The notes: generated from the sequence alone by a model not told the origin. A stretch of DNA of 64,000 nucleotides from Amycolatopsis viridis (GCF_011758765.1 NZ_JAANOU010000001.1:3348001-3412000), one strand, 5' to 3'; shown: positions 1 to 8,088, counted from the stretch's first letter. A program made the numbers and translations.

Positions 1-434
1 CCCTCGCCGCCCTGCACGATCACCGCGTCGGCGCCCCACGCGGCGACCTTTTCGGCGTGCCGCCGCGCCCCGATCGACGGGACCACGACCAGCCCGGCGT
101 CCTTGCACCGGGCGATCAGCTCCGGTTTGGGCGCGAGTGCGAACGAGGCGACCTTGACGCCCTTGCGTGCCATCAAGTCGATGCGCTGCACGACGTCCGG
201 CTGGTCGGCCCGGACGTTGACGCCGAAGGGCCGGTCGGTGCGTTCCCGCACGGCGTCGATCGCGGCGGACAGCTCCGCGTAGGACAGCAGCCCGGCCGAG
301 AGGATGCCGAGCCCGCCCGCGGCGGCGGTGGCGGCCGTCAGGCGCGCGTCGGAGACGTACCCCATGCCGGTCTGCACGATCGGGTGCTCGACGCCGAACA
401 GCTCCGTCGCGCGGGTGCGCAGCTTCGGGGTCAC
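1..434 (-). CDS. ipdC: IpdC-like nitronate-monooxygenase-family oxidoreductase (3' end cut by window)
   Basis: The visible N-terminal 144 residues have the nitronate monooxygenase/2-nitropropane dioxygenase fold. They open with a PIVQTGMGYVS segment, followed by a GGLGILSAG loop, a PFGVNVR strand and a VVVPSIG strand, the usual FMN-binding barrel pattern. In mycobacteria and rhodococci the ipdA-ipdB-ipdC order is conserved, and IpdC is a flavin-dependent enzyme of steroid ring-C/D breakdown. The same order occurs here, so the assignment rests on both family and synteny. The GTG start overlaps the ipdB stop by four bases (GTGA), indicating translational coupling. The C-terminal half lies outside the window, so its completeness cannot be judged. 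Confidence 0.82.
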   Translation of the reverse strand, partial: MTPKLRTRATELFGVEHPIVQTGMGYVSDARLTAATAAAGGLGILSAGLLSYAELSAAIDAVRERTDRPFGVNVRADQPDVVQRIDLMARKGVKVASFALAPKPELIARCKDAGLVVVPSIGARRHAEKVAAWGADAVIVQGGE

Positions 435-1189
435 GCCGGCACCTCCTCGTCGCGCAGGCCGCGGGGGTCGAGCACGTCACGGATCAGCCGCAGTTCCTCC
501 TCGGTGGGCAACCGCGTCTCGGGCACCTCGCCCTCGATCACGAGCGGGAACCCGGTCGCCGCGCACACCTCGTCCACCGTGACGCCGGGGTGGACCGACC
601 GCAGCCGCATCGCCCCGCCCTCCGGCGCGAAATCGAACACGGCGAGGTTCGTCACCACCCGCCGCAGGTCGTGGTACCGGCGCGCGCCGGTCCCGGCGGC
701 CGCGGCCGAGTCGTGCCCGACGCCCGACACGAGGTCGACCCGGGGCACGAACGCGCGCGGCGCGTGCTTGGGAACCCAGTAGCTCACCGGGTGCGTGACG
801 GTGTTGCCCGGAGCGCCGCGCACCCCGATGAGCTGCACCTTCGGCCGCGCGTGGTCGCCGAGGGCGGAGATGTTCGTGTTGCCGTACCGGTCGATCTGGA
901 CGGGGATCATCATCGCGTGCCGCTTCCCGTGCCACACCAGGTCGAAGATCCGCCGGAACGGCGACCAGCCCTCGACGACACCGTCGGCCGGGGCGCCGAC
1001 CGCCCACGTGCCGCGCACGAGCTGCGCCTCGCCGTCGGTGAGCAGCAGGTCCGGCGCGAAGGTGGCGCGCGCGAGCCGCACCCCGATCGCCGGGATCGTG
1101 CCGAAGGCGCTCGCCAGGATCTCCCCGTCGCCCCGGAACGCCTCCGCGCACGCGATGACGCACACCTCCGCTCTCGTCGCGTCCGTCAT
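431..1189 (-). CDS. ipdB: IpdB, beta subunit of COCHEA-CoA hydrolase (first copy)
   Basis: 252-residue class I CoA-transferase-like subunit. With IpdA it opens the last carbocyclic ring of the steroid nucleus (COCHEA-CoA) in the HIP pathway. Visible family segments are the RYGNTN turn, the IGVRGAPGNT loop and the C-terminal EELRLIRDVLDP helix, all near-identical to those of the second IpdB copy at 6550-7305. The start overlaps the end of ipdA by four bases (ATGA), so the two subunits should be made in equal amounts. It is followed directly by ipdC. The family is known to act as an alpha/beta complex; no second function is suggested by the sequence. Confidence 0.9.
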   Translation of the reverse strand: MTDATRAEVCVIACAEAFRGDGEILASAFGTIPAIGVRLARATFAPDLLLTDGEAQLVRGTWAVGAPADGVVEGWSPFRRIFDLVWHGKRHAMMIPVQIDRYGNTNISALGDHARPKVQLIGVRGAPGNTVTHPVSYWVPKHAPRAFVPRVDLVSGVGHDSAAAAGTGARRYHDLRRVVTNLAVFDFAPEGGAMRLRSVHPGVTVDEVCAATGFPLVIEGEVPETRLPTEEELRLIRDVLDPRGLRDEEVPA

Positions 1190-2037
1190 GCCGTCCTCGC
1201 TTCCGCGTCGCGGGCGTGCTCTGCGCCGCCCGAGAGGTACTCCCGCCGGAACTCCGCCCAGGCCTCGGGTGAGGCGGCGGAGGCGGCGTAGTCGTGCAGC
1301 GCCTGCGTGTCCACGTCGTAGTCGGGGACGCACGAGGTGAAGTGCGCGCCGCCCGGCGCCTCGACCACGCCGTCCACCACCAGCCGCTTGAGCACGAGCG
1401 TCGCCGGGTGGGCCTGCGCGGTCAGCTCCGCGGTGGGCACGATCCGCTCGCAGGAGACGAACGCCTGCTCGGCGGCGAGGCAGAACAGGTCGTCGAAGTA
1501 CGGGTCGGGACCGAGGAACTGCGCGTTGCCGTGGACGTCGGCGCGGTTCATGTGGACGAGCGCGGCGTCGAGCGGGATCGCCGGCATCGCGATCAGCTCG
1601 TCCCCGCTGCCGTAGGGGTCGGCGACCGTGCGCAGGCCGGGGTTGCCCGACCACACCGACGACCCGAGGCCCGCCCGGGTGGGCAGGAAGGGCAGCCGGA
1701 GGCCGGCGGCGTAGAGGCCCCACTGGAGCATGCCCTCGTCGTACTCGGCGACCTCGATCTCGCCACGCTGCCGCGCGGCGCGGAAATGCGGGTCGAGCGG
1801 GACCGAGTCCAGCGTCACGAACCCGAAGACCAGCTTGCGGACCTTGCCCGCGGCACACAGCAACCCCACGTCGGGCCCGCCGTAGGACACGATCGTGAGA
1901 TCGGTGAGGTCGGACCGGAGGATCTCCCGCACCAGTGCCATCGGCTTGCGCCGGGCGGCCCAGCCGCCGATTCCGATGGTCATGCCGGACCGAAGCCGGC
2001 CGACCACCTCGCGCGCAGACATTTGTTTGTCCGTCAT
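1186..2037 (-). CDS. ipdA: IpdA, alpha subunit of COCHEA-CoA hydrolase (first copy)
   Basis: 283-residue class I CoA-transferase-like alpha subunit. Near the N terminus is a glycine-rich GMTIGIGGW segment, then RRKPMALVREIL, and further on a GPDPYFDDLF segment typical of IpdA. It is the first gene of an ipdA-ipdB-ipdC operon read leftward. The 140 bp upstream carry an exact KstR2 operator match (2076-2089) and a second, longer palindrome with the same half-sites (2128-2143). It differs clearly in sequence from the second IpdA at 5672-6553, so these are diverged paralogues rather than a recent duplication. Confidence 0.9.
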   Translation of the reverse strand: MTDKQMSAREVVGRLRSGMTIGIGGWAARRKPMALVREILRSDLTDLTIVSYGGPDVGLLCAAGKVRKLVFGFVTLDSVPLDPHFRAARQRGEIEVAEYDEGMLQWGLYAAGLRLPFLPTRAGLGSSVWSGNPGLRTVADPYGSGDELIAMPAIPLDAALVHMNRADVHGNAQFLGPDPYFDDLFCLAAEQAFVSCERIVPTAELTAQAHPATLVLKRLVVDGVVEAPGGAHFTSCVPDYDVDTQALHDYAASAASPEAWAEFRREYLSGGAEHARDAEARTA

Positions 2038-2075
2038 CCACGAACTCCTGATTCCTCGGCCACCGTGCGAATTTC

Positions 2076-2089
2076 ACCAAGCGCTTGCT
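2076..2089. promoter_or_regulatory. KstR2 operator (exact match) before ipdABC
   Basis: The sequence ACCAAGCGCTTGCT fits the known mycobacterial KstR2 pattern AnCAAGnnCTTGnT at all ten fixed positions. It lies 39 bp upstream of the ipdA start, in the right place to block transcription of ipdABC until the HIP-CoA-type inducer appears. A kstR2 gene is present nearby at 7295-7933. Confidence 0.85.
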
Positions 2090-2127
2090 TGATTCTAGAC
2101 GCCGGGCGGTGGCCGTCAACACTTGAT

Positions 2128-2143
2128 CCAAGCGATCGCTTGG
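2128..2143. promoter_or_regulatory. 16-bp perfect palindrome with KstR2-like half-sites
   Basis: CCAAGCGATCGCTTGG is a perfect 16-bp palindrome. Its arms CAAG and CTTG are the KstR2 half-sites, but they are separated by six bases instead of two. It sits 39 bp upstream of the exact KstR2 box of the ipdA promoter. It could be a variant second operator or the target of another TetR-type regulator; the sequence alone does not decide. Confidence 0.5.
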
Positions 2144-2178
2144 TCTGGACAGCGGAGGCCGCCGGGGCGCACCCGGCG

Positions 2179-3792
2179 TCAGCGGGTGGTGAACACGAAC
2201 CCCTCGTAGCCGTCCTCGCGGACCTCCTCGCACCGCTGCCGGTAGGCGCCCAGCCCGGCGACGTAGGGCATGAACCGGCGCGGTTTGCCGGGGATGTTCG
2301 CACCGAGGTACCACGAGTTCGCGCGCGGGAACAGCGTGGCGTCCGCGGCCTGCTGCACGTGGTCGGTCCACTTCACGGCGGCGTCGTCACGCACCTCGAC
2401 CTGGGTGGCGCCGGCGCCGTCGGCGTGCTGGAGGAGGCCGACCAGCCAGTCGACCTGCTGCTCGGCCGTGAGCACCATGTTCGACAGCACCGACGGCGCA
2501 CCCGGGCCGTTGACCGTGAACAGGTTCGGGAACCCGGGGATCTGCACGCCGAGGTAGGTGACCGGGCCGTCCGCCCACGCCTCGGTGATGCTCCTCCCGC
2601 GGGCACCGGTGATGTCGATGCGGGTCAGCGCACCGGTCATCGCGTCGAACCCGGTGGCGTAGACGAGCACGTCGAGCTCGTACAGCGCGGCCGTCGTCTC
2701 CACGCCCCGCGGGGTGATCCGGGTGATCGGCTCACGCCGCAGGTTGACCAGCGCGACCGTGTCCTTGTTGAACGTCTCGAAGTACCCGGAGTCGGTGCAG
2801 ATCCGCTTGGTGCCGATCGGGTGGTCGGTCGGGATGAGATCCCGCGCGGTCACCGGGTCCCGCACGATCTCCCGGATCTTGCGCTCGGCGAATTCGCGCG
2901 CGTAGTCGTTGGCGGTGATGTCGGTGAACTGGTCGGGGAACGTCTTGCCGAACAGCACACCGCCGTTGCGCCAGCCGGCCTCCAGCGCGGCTTCCCGTTC
3001 CTCCGGGGTGCATTCGACGGCCCGCTTCGGGTAGGACTCGTGCGGCGACCCGCCGCCGCTCGCGCGCGCCTTGGCGCGACGAGCCGGGTACTCGGCGCGG
3101 ATGCGCCGCTGGTCCTCGTCGGTCAGCGGCCGGTTCAGCGCGGGCACGCTGTAGTTCGCGGTGCGCTGGAACACCGTCAGCGAGTCCGCCTCACGCGCGA
3201 GGATGGGCACCGACTGGATCGCCGACGAGCCGGTGCCGATGACGCCGACCCGCTTGCCGGCCAGCGACGGGCCGGGTTCCGGCCAGCGTGCGGTGAAGTA
3301 GGTGTCACCGGCGAATTCGTCCGCACCGGGGATGTCGGGCCGGTTGGGCGCCGACAGCGAACCGGTCGCGAAGAGCAGGTAGCGCGCGCGGTGCTCCTCC
3401 CCGCCCGCCGTGCGCACCGTCCACCGCGATGCGTGCTCGTCGAAGCGGGCGGCGGTGACCCGGCGCTCCAGCAGGACGTGCCGGCGCAGGTCGAACCGGT
3501 CGGCGACGTGGTGGATGTAGGCGAGGATCTCCGGCTGGGTGGCGTACCGCTCGCTCCACACCCACTCGTTCTGGAGGTCCTCGTCGAAGGAGTACGAGTA
3601 GTCGACGCTCTCCACGTCGCAGCGGGCACCCGGGTAGCGGTTGAAGTACCAGGTGCCGCCGACGTCGGAACCGGCTTCGAGGCACACGACGTCGAGCCCG
3701 GCGCGGCGGAAGGCGTGCACCGCGTAGAGGCCGGCGAACCCGGCGCCGACGATCAGGACGTCGCGCACCGGATGGGGGGTGTTGCTGGTCAA
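2179..3792 (-). CDS. FAD/NAD(P)-dependent monooxygenase, Baeyer-Villiger-like
   Basis: 537-residue flavoprotein with two Rossmann motifs, GAGFAG (residues 16-21) for FAD and GTGSSA (186-191) for NAD(P)H. Between them lies the Baeyer-Villiger fingerprint FxGxxxHxxxW at residues 160-170, but residue 166 is Phe where His is expected. Family members insert oxygen next to ketones of steroids and cyclic compounds or hydroxylate them. The likely start is TTG at 3792, because AAGGAG lies about eight bases ahead of it and the preceding esterase stop overlaps it (TTGA). It is the last gene of an SDR-esterase-monooxygenase operon behind a KstR2 box. Such a trio suits oxidation of an alcohol, Baeyer-Villiger insertion and ester hydrolysis of a steroid-derived ketone, but the substrate is an inference. 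Confidence 0.78.
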   Translation of the reverse strand: MTSNTPHPVRDVLIVGAGFAGLYAVHAFRRAGLDVVCLEAGSDVGGTWYFNRYPGARCDVESVDYSYSFDEDLQNEWVWSERYATQPEILAYIHHVADRFDLRRHVLLERRVTAARFDEHASRWTVRTAGGEEHRARYLLFATGSLSAPNRPDIPGADEFAGDTYFTARWPEPGPSLAGKRVGVIGTGSSAIQSVPILAREADSLTVFQRTANYSVPALNRPLTDEDQRRIRAEYPARRAKARASGGGSPHESYPKRAVECTPEEREAALEAGWRNGGVLFGKTFPDQFTDITANDYAREFAERKIREIVRDPVTARDLIPTDHPIGTKRICTDSGYFETFNKDTVALVNLRREPITRITPRGVETTAALYELDVLVYATGFDAMTGALTRIDITGARGRSITEAWADGPVTYLGVQIPGFPNLFTVNGPGAPSVLSNMVLTAEQQVDWLVGLLQHADGAGATQVEVRDDAAVKWTDHVQQAADATLFPRANSWYLGANIPGKPRRFMPYVAGLGAYRQRCEEVREDGYEGFVFTTR

Positions 3793-4745
3793 GACGCTTC
3801 TCCTTGTGCTGTGGGGGCGTGCATCCGGTCCCGCAGGTCGTGCCACAGCAGGGCACGGGCCGACCGGGCGGCCTGGAGGGTCGCGATGGTGAGGAAGCCG
3901 TGGAACAGGCCCGGGTAGTGCCGGTGGGTCACCGGCACACCGTCGCGCGCGAGCGCGTCCGCGTACGCCCGGCCCTCGCTGGCGAGCGGGTCGAGGCCCG
4001 CGGTGACCACGATCGCGGGCGGGAGGCCGCGCAGGGTGTCCGCGGCGGACGGCACGATCCGGTGCCGCGGCTCCGGGATGCCGTCGCCGGGCAGGTACTG
4101 CCGCCAGTACCACTCCATGTGGGCCTTGGTGTTGCCGAAGCCGGTGGCGTAGCGGTGGTAGCTCTCGGTGTCGCAGGACGGGTCGAGCACCGGGTAGATC
4201 AGCACCTGCCCGGCCACCGCGGGACCGCCCTCGTCGCGGGCGGTGAGGCACGCGACCGCGGCGAGGTTGCCGCCCGCGCTGTCCCCGGCGACGAACACCC
4301 GCGCCGGATCACCGCCCAGCTCGGCGGCGTGCGCAGCGGCCCAGCGAAGCGCCGCGTACGCGTCGTCCGCGGCCGCGGGCGCCTTGTGCTCCGGCGCCAG
4401 CCGGTAGTCCACCGACACCACCACGGCCCCGGTGCCGGCGGACATCTCCCGGCAGAACCCGTCGTGCGACTCGATGTCGCAGAACACGAACCCGCCGCCG
4501 TGGCAGAACACGACCACCGGCCGCGGCTCGTCACCGGCGCGGTGCGGGAAGTACACGCGCACCGGCAGGTCACCACCCGGCCCGGCGAGCACGCGGTCCT
4601 CGGTGCGGGCCACGTCGTCGAGGTTGCGCACCGGCTGGCGCCGCGCGGCGATCGCAGCGCGTGCCTGCGCGCCGGTCATCTCCTCGATGGGCGGGAACCC
4701 GGTGTCGAGGGCCTGGATGACCGCGGAGACCTCCGCATCGAACAC
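3789..4745 (-). CDS. Alpha/beta-hydrolase, hormone-sensitive-lipase family esterase
   Basis: 318-residue esterase of the HSL (GDSAGG) family. The oxyanion-hole motif HGGGF and the nucleophile elbow GDSAGG are intact, and the acid and base of the triad are probably in LDPLASEG and LFHGF. It should be cytoplasmic, as no signal peptide is visible. It lies between an SDR and a Baeyer-Villiger-like monooxygenase in one operon, 12 bp after the SDR, and overlaps the monooxygenase start by four bases. The natural inference is that it opens the lactone or ester made by the monooxygenase. Confidence 0.85.
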   Translation of the reverse strand: MFDAEVSAVIQALDTGFPPIEEMTGAQARAAIAARRQPVRNLDDVARTEDRVLAGPGGDLPVRVYFPHRAGDEPRPVVVFCHGGGFVFCDIESHDGFCREMSAGTGAVVVSVDYRLAPEHKAPAAADDAYAALRWAAAHAAELGGDPARVFVAGDSAGGNLAAVACLTARDEGGPAVAGQVLIYPVLDPSCDTESYHRYATGFGNTKAHMEWYWRQYLPGDGIPEPRHRIVPSAADTLRGLPPAIVVTAGLDPLASEGRAYADALARDGVPVTHRHYPGLFHGFLTIATLQAARSARALLWHDLRDRMHAPTAQGEAS

Positions 4746-4757
4746 GTTGCTCCTCCC

Positions 4758-5498
4758 TCAGGCGGTCTGGCCGCCGTCGATCACGAACTCCTGACCGGTG
4801 CAGTAGCTCGACGCGTCGCTGGCGAGGAACGCGACGAGCGCGGCGACCTCCGCGGGCGTGCCGACGCGCGGGATCGGCTGGCCGGCGACGGCGCCGAGGC
4901 CGGACCGGGTGCGCTCGGAGATCATCGCCGTGTCGATCGCGCCGGGGCACACGCAGTTGACGCGGATGCCGAACTCGCCGAGCTCCTTGGCGGCCGACCG
5001 GCTGGCGCCGCGCAGTCCCCATTTCGACGCGCTGTACCCGAGCCCGCCGCCGAAGCCCATGACGGCCGCGGTGGACGCGATGTTGACGATCGACCCGCCG
5101 CGCTCGCGCATGAGCGGCAGGACCGCTTGCATGCCGAGGATGGGGCCGACGAGGTTGACGCCGAGGGTCCGGGTGAGGTACGCCTCGTCCATCGTCGCGA
5201 GCGGCGCCTTGCGGTAGTAGCCCGCGTTGTTGACGAGCACGTCGAGGCGGCCGAACTCGGCCCCGGTGCGGCGCACGGCCTCGGCCCACGCGGTCCTGCT
5301 GCTCACGTCGAGCGCCAGGGCGAGCGTCTTCGCGCCGAGTTCGGCCGCGACGGCTGCGACGGCGTTCTCGTCGAGGTCGGCCAGGACGACGTGCGCACCC
5401 AGGCGCGCCATGGTCCGGGCGTGCTCGGCGCCCTGTCCCTGCGCGGCCCCGGTGACGAACACGACCTTGTCCCGCAGATCCACCAGCTGCTCCGTCAC
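4758..5498 (-). CDS. Short-chain dehydrogenase/reductase, hydroxysteroid-dehydrogenase-like
   Basis: 246-residue classical SDR. It has the cofactor motif TGAAQGQG near the N terminus, the NNAG structural motif, and the catalytic Ser in IASTAA followed by YSASK. An Asp at the end of the second beta strand (LADLDE) suggests NAD(H) preference. GTG at 5498 is chosen because GAGGG lies nine bases ahead; an in-frame ATG at 5507 would sit almost on that ribosome-binding site. It is the first gene of the SDR-esterase-monooxygenase operon and has an exact KstR2 operator 33 bp upstream. A role in oxidising a steroid-fragment alcohol is inferred from this setting. Confidence 0.82.
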   Translation of the reverse strand: MTEQLVDLRDKVVFVTGAAQGQGAEHARTMARLGAHVVLADLDENAVAAVAAELGAKTLALALDVSSRTAWAEAVRRTGAEFGRLDVLVNNAGYYRKAPLATMDEAYLTRTLGVNLVGPILGMQAVLPLMRERGGSIVNIASTAAVMGFGGGLGYSASKWGLRGASRSAAKELGEFGIRVNCVCPGAIDTAMISERTRSGLGAVAGQPIPRVGTPAEVAALVAFLASDASSYCTGQEFVIDGGQTA

Positions 5499-5530
5499 GT
5501 TCCACATCCCTCGCGTCGTACCGATTGTCG

Positions 5531-5544
5531 AGCAAGCGCTTGGT
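5531..5544. promoter_or_regulatory. KstR2 operator (exact match) before the SDR-esterase-monooxygenase operon
   Basis: AGCAAGCGCTTGGT matches AnCAAGnnCTTGnT at all fixed positions. It lies in the divergent region between the leftward SDR operon and the rightward second ipdAB pair, 33 bp from the SDR start. It places the monooxygenase operon in the KstR2 regulon. Confidence 0.83.
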
Positions 5545-5636
5545 GTGGAGACCATACACGCTCGCGGATCGCGGGGCGAGATTCGTGTCACCGGACGCCG
5601 CTTCGCCGCTCCCCGCGGCCGGCACCTGATCTACCT

Positions 5637-5650
5637 ATCAATTGCTTGGT
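5637..5650. promoter_or_regulatory. KstR2-like operator (one mismatch) before second ipdAB
   Basis: ATCAATTGCTTGGT fits the KstR2 pattern except for T instead of G in the left half-site. It ends 21 bp before the ATG of the second ipdA, so it would serve that rightward transcript, while the exact site at 5531-5544 serves the leftward operon. Confidence 0.65.
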
Positions 5651-5671
5651 CACCCGGATACGATCCGCGGC

Positions 5672-6553
5672 ATGGCCGGCAAGACGTTGACCCTCGACGA
5701 ATTCGCCACGCGCGTCACGTCGGGGATGACCATCGGGATCGGCGGCTGGGGGTCGCGGCGCAAGCCGATGGCGCTCGTCCGCGCGCTCCTGCGCAGCCCC
5801 GTCACCGACCTGACGGTCGTGACACTCGGCGGACCGGAGGTGGGACTGCTCTGCGCCGCGGGCAAGGTGCGCAAGCTCGTGTACGGGTTCGTGTCGCTGG
5901 ACAGCATCCCGCTCGACCCGCACTTCCGCGCCGCCCGCGAAAGCGGTGCGGTCGAGACCGCGGAGTACGACGAGGGCATGTTCGTGACCGGCCTGCGCGC
6001 GGCGGCGAACCGGCTGTCGTTCCTGCCCATCCGCGCCGGGCTCGGCTCCGACGTGCTGACGATGAACCCCGGGCTGCGGACGGTGGCCTCCCCCTACGCC
6101 GACGAGGAGTACGTGGCCATGCCCGCCCTGCCCCTGGACGTCGCGCTCGTGCACGTCAACCGGGCCGATCCCGTCGGCAACGTGCAGTACCTCGGCCCGG
6201 ACCCCTACTTCGACGACCTGTACGCGATGGCCGCCGGAGCCTGCTACGTCAGCTGCGAGGAGATCGTCCCGACGGGCCGGCTGCTCGACCACGCGCCGGC
6301 GCAGACCCTGCTGTTCAGCCGGATGTACACGACCGGGGTCGTCGAGACCCCACGCGGGGCCCACTTCACCTCGTGCGTGCCCGACTACGACCGCGACGAG
6401 GCGTTCCAGGCCCACTACGCGGCCGCCGCGAAGGACCCCGAAGCGTGGCAGGGCTTCGCGCGGACGTTCCTCGACGGCGGCGAGCAGGACTACCAGGCGG
6501 CCGTGGCGCGCTTCCACGACCACGCGGCACCACGTCAGGAGTCCCGGGCATGA
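5672..6553 (+). CDS. ipdA: IpdA paralogue, CoA-transferase-like alpha subunit (second copy)
   Basis: 293-residue IpdA homologue with the same GMTIGIGGW, RRKPMALVRALL and GPDPYFDDLY segments as the copy at 1186-2037, and a somewhat longer C terminus (ending about 15 residues beyond the alignable region). The ATG at 5672 is preferred to the upstream in-frame ATG because the KstR2-like site would otherwise fall inside the coding region. It overlaps ipdB by four bases. It is transcribed rightward, away from the monooxygenase operon. Whether this or the other pair is the main COCHEA-CoA hydrolase, or each handles a different ring-opened CoA thioester, cannot be told from sequence. Confidence 0.87.
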   Translation: MAGKTLTLDEFATRVTSGMTIGIGGWGSRRKPMALVRALLRSPVTDLTVVTLGGPEVGLLCAAGKVRKLVYGFVSLDSIPLDPHFRAARESGAVETAEYDEGMFVTGLRAAANRLSFLPIRAGLGSDVLTMNPGLRTVASPYADEEYVAMPALPLDVALVHVNRADPVGNVQYLGPDPYFDDLYAMAAGACYVSCEEIVPTGRLLDHAPAQTLLFSRMYTTGVVETPRGAHFTSCVPDYDRDEAFQAHYAAAAKDPEAWQGFARTFLDGGEQDYQAAVARFHDHAAPRQESRA

Positions 6554-7305
6554 CGGTCACCAGGGCGGAGATCTGCGCGGTCGCGTGCGCGGACGCGTGG
6601 CGCGACTCGGGCGAGGTGCTGGCCCACGCCGTCGGCGTCGTGCCCACCATCGGCGCACGGCTGGCCCGGCTCACCCACAACCCGGACCTCGTCCTGTCCG
6701 ACGGCGAGGCGTTCCTCCTGGCCGGCCCGCCGCCGGCCGGTGCGACGGCGGAGGACGGCGGCGTGATCGAGGGCTGGATACCGTTCGGGCGGATCTTCGA
6801 CATCGTCGCGAGCGGCCGCCGGCACAGCATGATGGGCGCGAGCCAGCTGGACCGGTACGGCAACCAGAACATCTCGCTCATCGGCGACTGGCGGCGGCCG
6901 AAGCGCCAGCTGATCGGCGTGCGCGGCGCGCCCGGCAACACGGTGAACCACCGCACGGACTACTGGGTGCCGCGGCACTCGGTGAAGGTCTTCGTCGACC
7001 GGGTGGACGTGGTGTGCGGCGTCGGCCACGACCGGGCGCGGGCAGGCGGCGCCGGGCGGTTCCACGACCTCGGAGTGGTGATCACCGACCTGGCGGTGCT
7101 GGACTACGACGCGGCGGGGCGGCTGCGGCTGCGCTCGGCGCACCCGGGGGTCGCAGTGGCGGACGTGGTCCGCAACACCGGGTTCGAGCTCGACACCACC
7201 GGCGCGACCACGACCCGGCTGCCGACCGCGGAGGAGCTGCGGCTGATCCGCGAGGTTCTCGATCCCGCAGGCAGCCGGGACCAGGAGGTTCGGCCTAGCT
7301 CGTGA
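6550..7305 (+). CDS. ipdB: IpdB paralogue, CoA-transferase-like beta subunit (second copy)
   Basis: 251-residue beta subunit pairing with the adjacent second IpdA; the ATGA overlap implies coupled translation. It retains RYGNQN, IGVRGAPGNT and the C-terminal EELRLIREVLDP helix. Compared with the first copy, the middle part differs, for example MMGASQLDRYG here against MMIPVQIDRYG there. The stop lies 11 bp inside the convergent kstR2 gene, so the two transcripts overlap tail to tail. There is no ipdC next to this pair. Confidence 0.87.
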   Translation: MTVTRAEICAVACADAWRDSGEVLAHAVGVVPTIGARLARLTHNPDLVLSDGEAFLLAGPPPAGATAEDGGVIEGWIPFGRIFDIVASGRRHSMMGASQLDRYGNQNISLIGDWRRPKRQLIGVRGAPGNTVNHRTDYWVPRHSVKVFVDRVDVVCGVGHDRARAGGAGRFHDLGVVITDLAVLDYDAAGRLRLRSAHPGVAVADVVRNTGFELDTTGATTTRLPTAEELRLIREVLDPAGSRDQEVRPSS

Positions 7306-7933
7306 GGAGACCGCCGTAGAGGACGTCGAGGTACTGCTTGGCCACCGCCTCCGGCTTGTACTTGCCGCGGGGGCGGTACCAGCGCACCGTGGACCACACG
7401 GTGTCGCGGATGAACCGGTACATCAGGTTCATGTCGACGTCCTCGCGGAACACCCCGGCCTTCTGACCGGCGAGCAGGACGCGCAGCCACGCCTTTTCGA
7501 CCTGGCGGCTGCACTCGCCGACGTACTCGAAGCCCGGCTGCCGCAGCAGCGTGTCCACCTGGTTCTGGTAGAGCGCGACGGCGTGCGGGGTGGTCGAGAT
7601 CGACTGGAACGATGCCGCGATCAGCTCGTCGAGGGCCTGGCGGGGGTCCTCGAACTCCCGCTCGATCCGGTTGAACCGGTCGAGCAGGTCGGTGAGGAAC
7701 CCGCGCAGGATCTCGTCGAGCATCGCCTCCTTGGAGCTGAAGTGGTGGTAGAGGCTGCCGGAGAGAATGCCGGCCTCGTCCGCGATGTCGCGGACCGTGG
7801 TCTCGGCGTACCCGCGGGTGGCGAACAGCGCCGCGGCGATGCCGAGCAGTTCGTCCCGGCGGTCCGAGCCGCTGGTGCCGCCGGCCGGGCCCGCCGCACG
7901 TTTGGCGCTGCCCCGACGGGTCCTCGTCGCCAT
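7295..7933 (-). CDS. kstR2: KstR2, TetR-family repressor of the HIP/CD-ring regulon
   Basis: 212-residue TetR-family protein. The N-terminal helix-turn-helix (RDELLGIAAALFATRGYAET, then VRDIADEAGILSGSLYHHF) closely resembles mycobacterial KstR2. So does the C-terminal ligand domain, including YRFIRDTVWSTVRWYRPRG. Known KstR2 proteins are derepressed by HIP-CoA. The ATG at 7933 has a GGGAAG stretch just before it; an in-frame ATG further upstream would overlap the operator. A KstR2-like site lies 32 bp upstream, suggesting autoregulation, and kstR2 is divergent from fadD3. This gene gives a direct reason for the many KstR2 boxes in the window. Confidence 0.87.
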   Translation of the reverse strand: MATRTRRGSAKRAAGPAGGTSGSDRRDELLGIAAALFATRGYAETTVRDIADEAGILSGSLYHHFSSKEAMLDEILRGFLTDLLDRFNRIEREFEDPRQALDELIAASFQSISTTPHAVALYQNQVDTLLRQPGFEYVGECSRQVEKAWLRVLLAGQKAGVFREDVDMNLMYRFIRDTVWSTVRWYRPRGKYKPEAVAKQYLDVLYGGLLTS

Positions 7934-7964
7934 CTCGCTTCCCTCCCGCAGTCGCGAACTCCAC

Positions 7965-7978
7965 ACCAAGCGATTGGT
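7965..7978. promoter_or_regulatory. KstR2-like operator (one mismatch) before kstR2
   Basis: ACCAAGCGATTGGT has A in place of C in the right half-site and otherwise fits the KstR2 pattern. It lies just upstream of kstR2, in line with autoregulation seen in this family. The same variant right arm (ATTGGT) recurs before the thiolase gene at 21964-21977. Confidence 0.65.
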
Positions 7979-8088
7979 TTTCCGAAGTTTGCCACAGTCG
8001 GGCCGGCACGGCTGGCACGACCTGCCCCGCGGGAGCGATCCGGGCGGTTTGGGTCTGGCCCCGCCGCACCCCCGCCGTTAGTATACCT

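Noticed and set aside
1294-5690. Very long open frames on the plus strand opposite the ipdA, monooxygenase, esterase and SDR genes
   Set aside because: They mirror real genes in antisense, consist of Arg/Gly/Ala/His-rich low-complexity protein and have no family motif. Long antisense frames are expected at about 72% GC.
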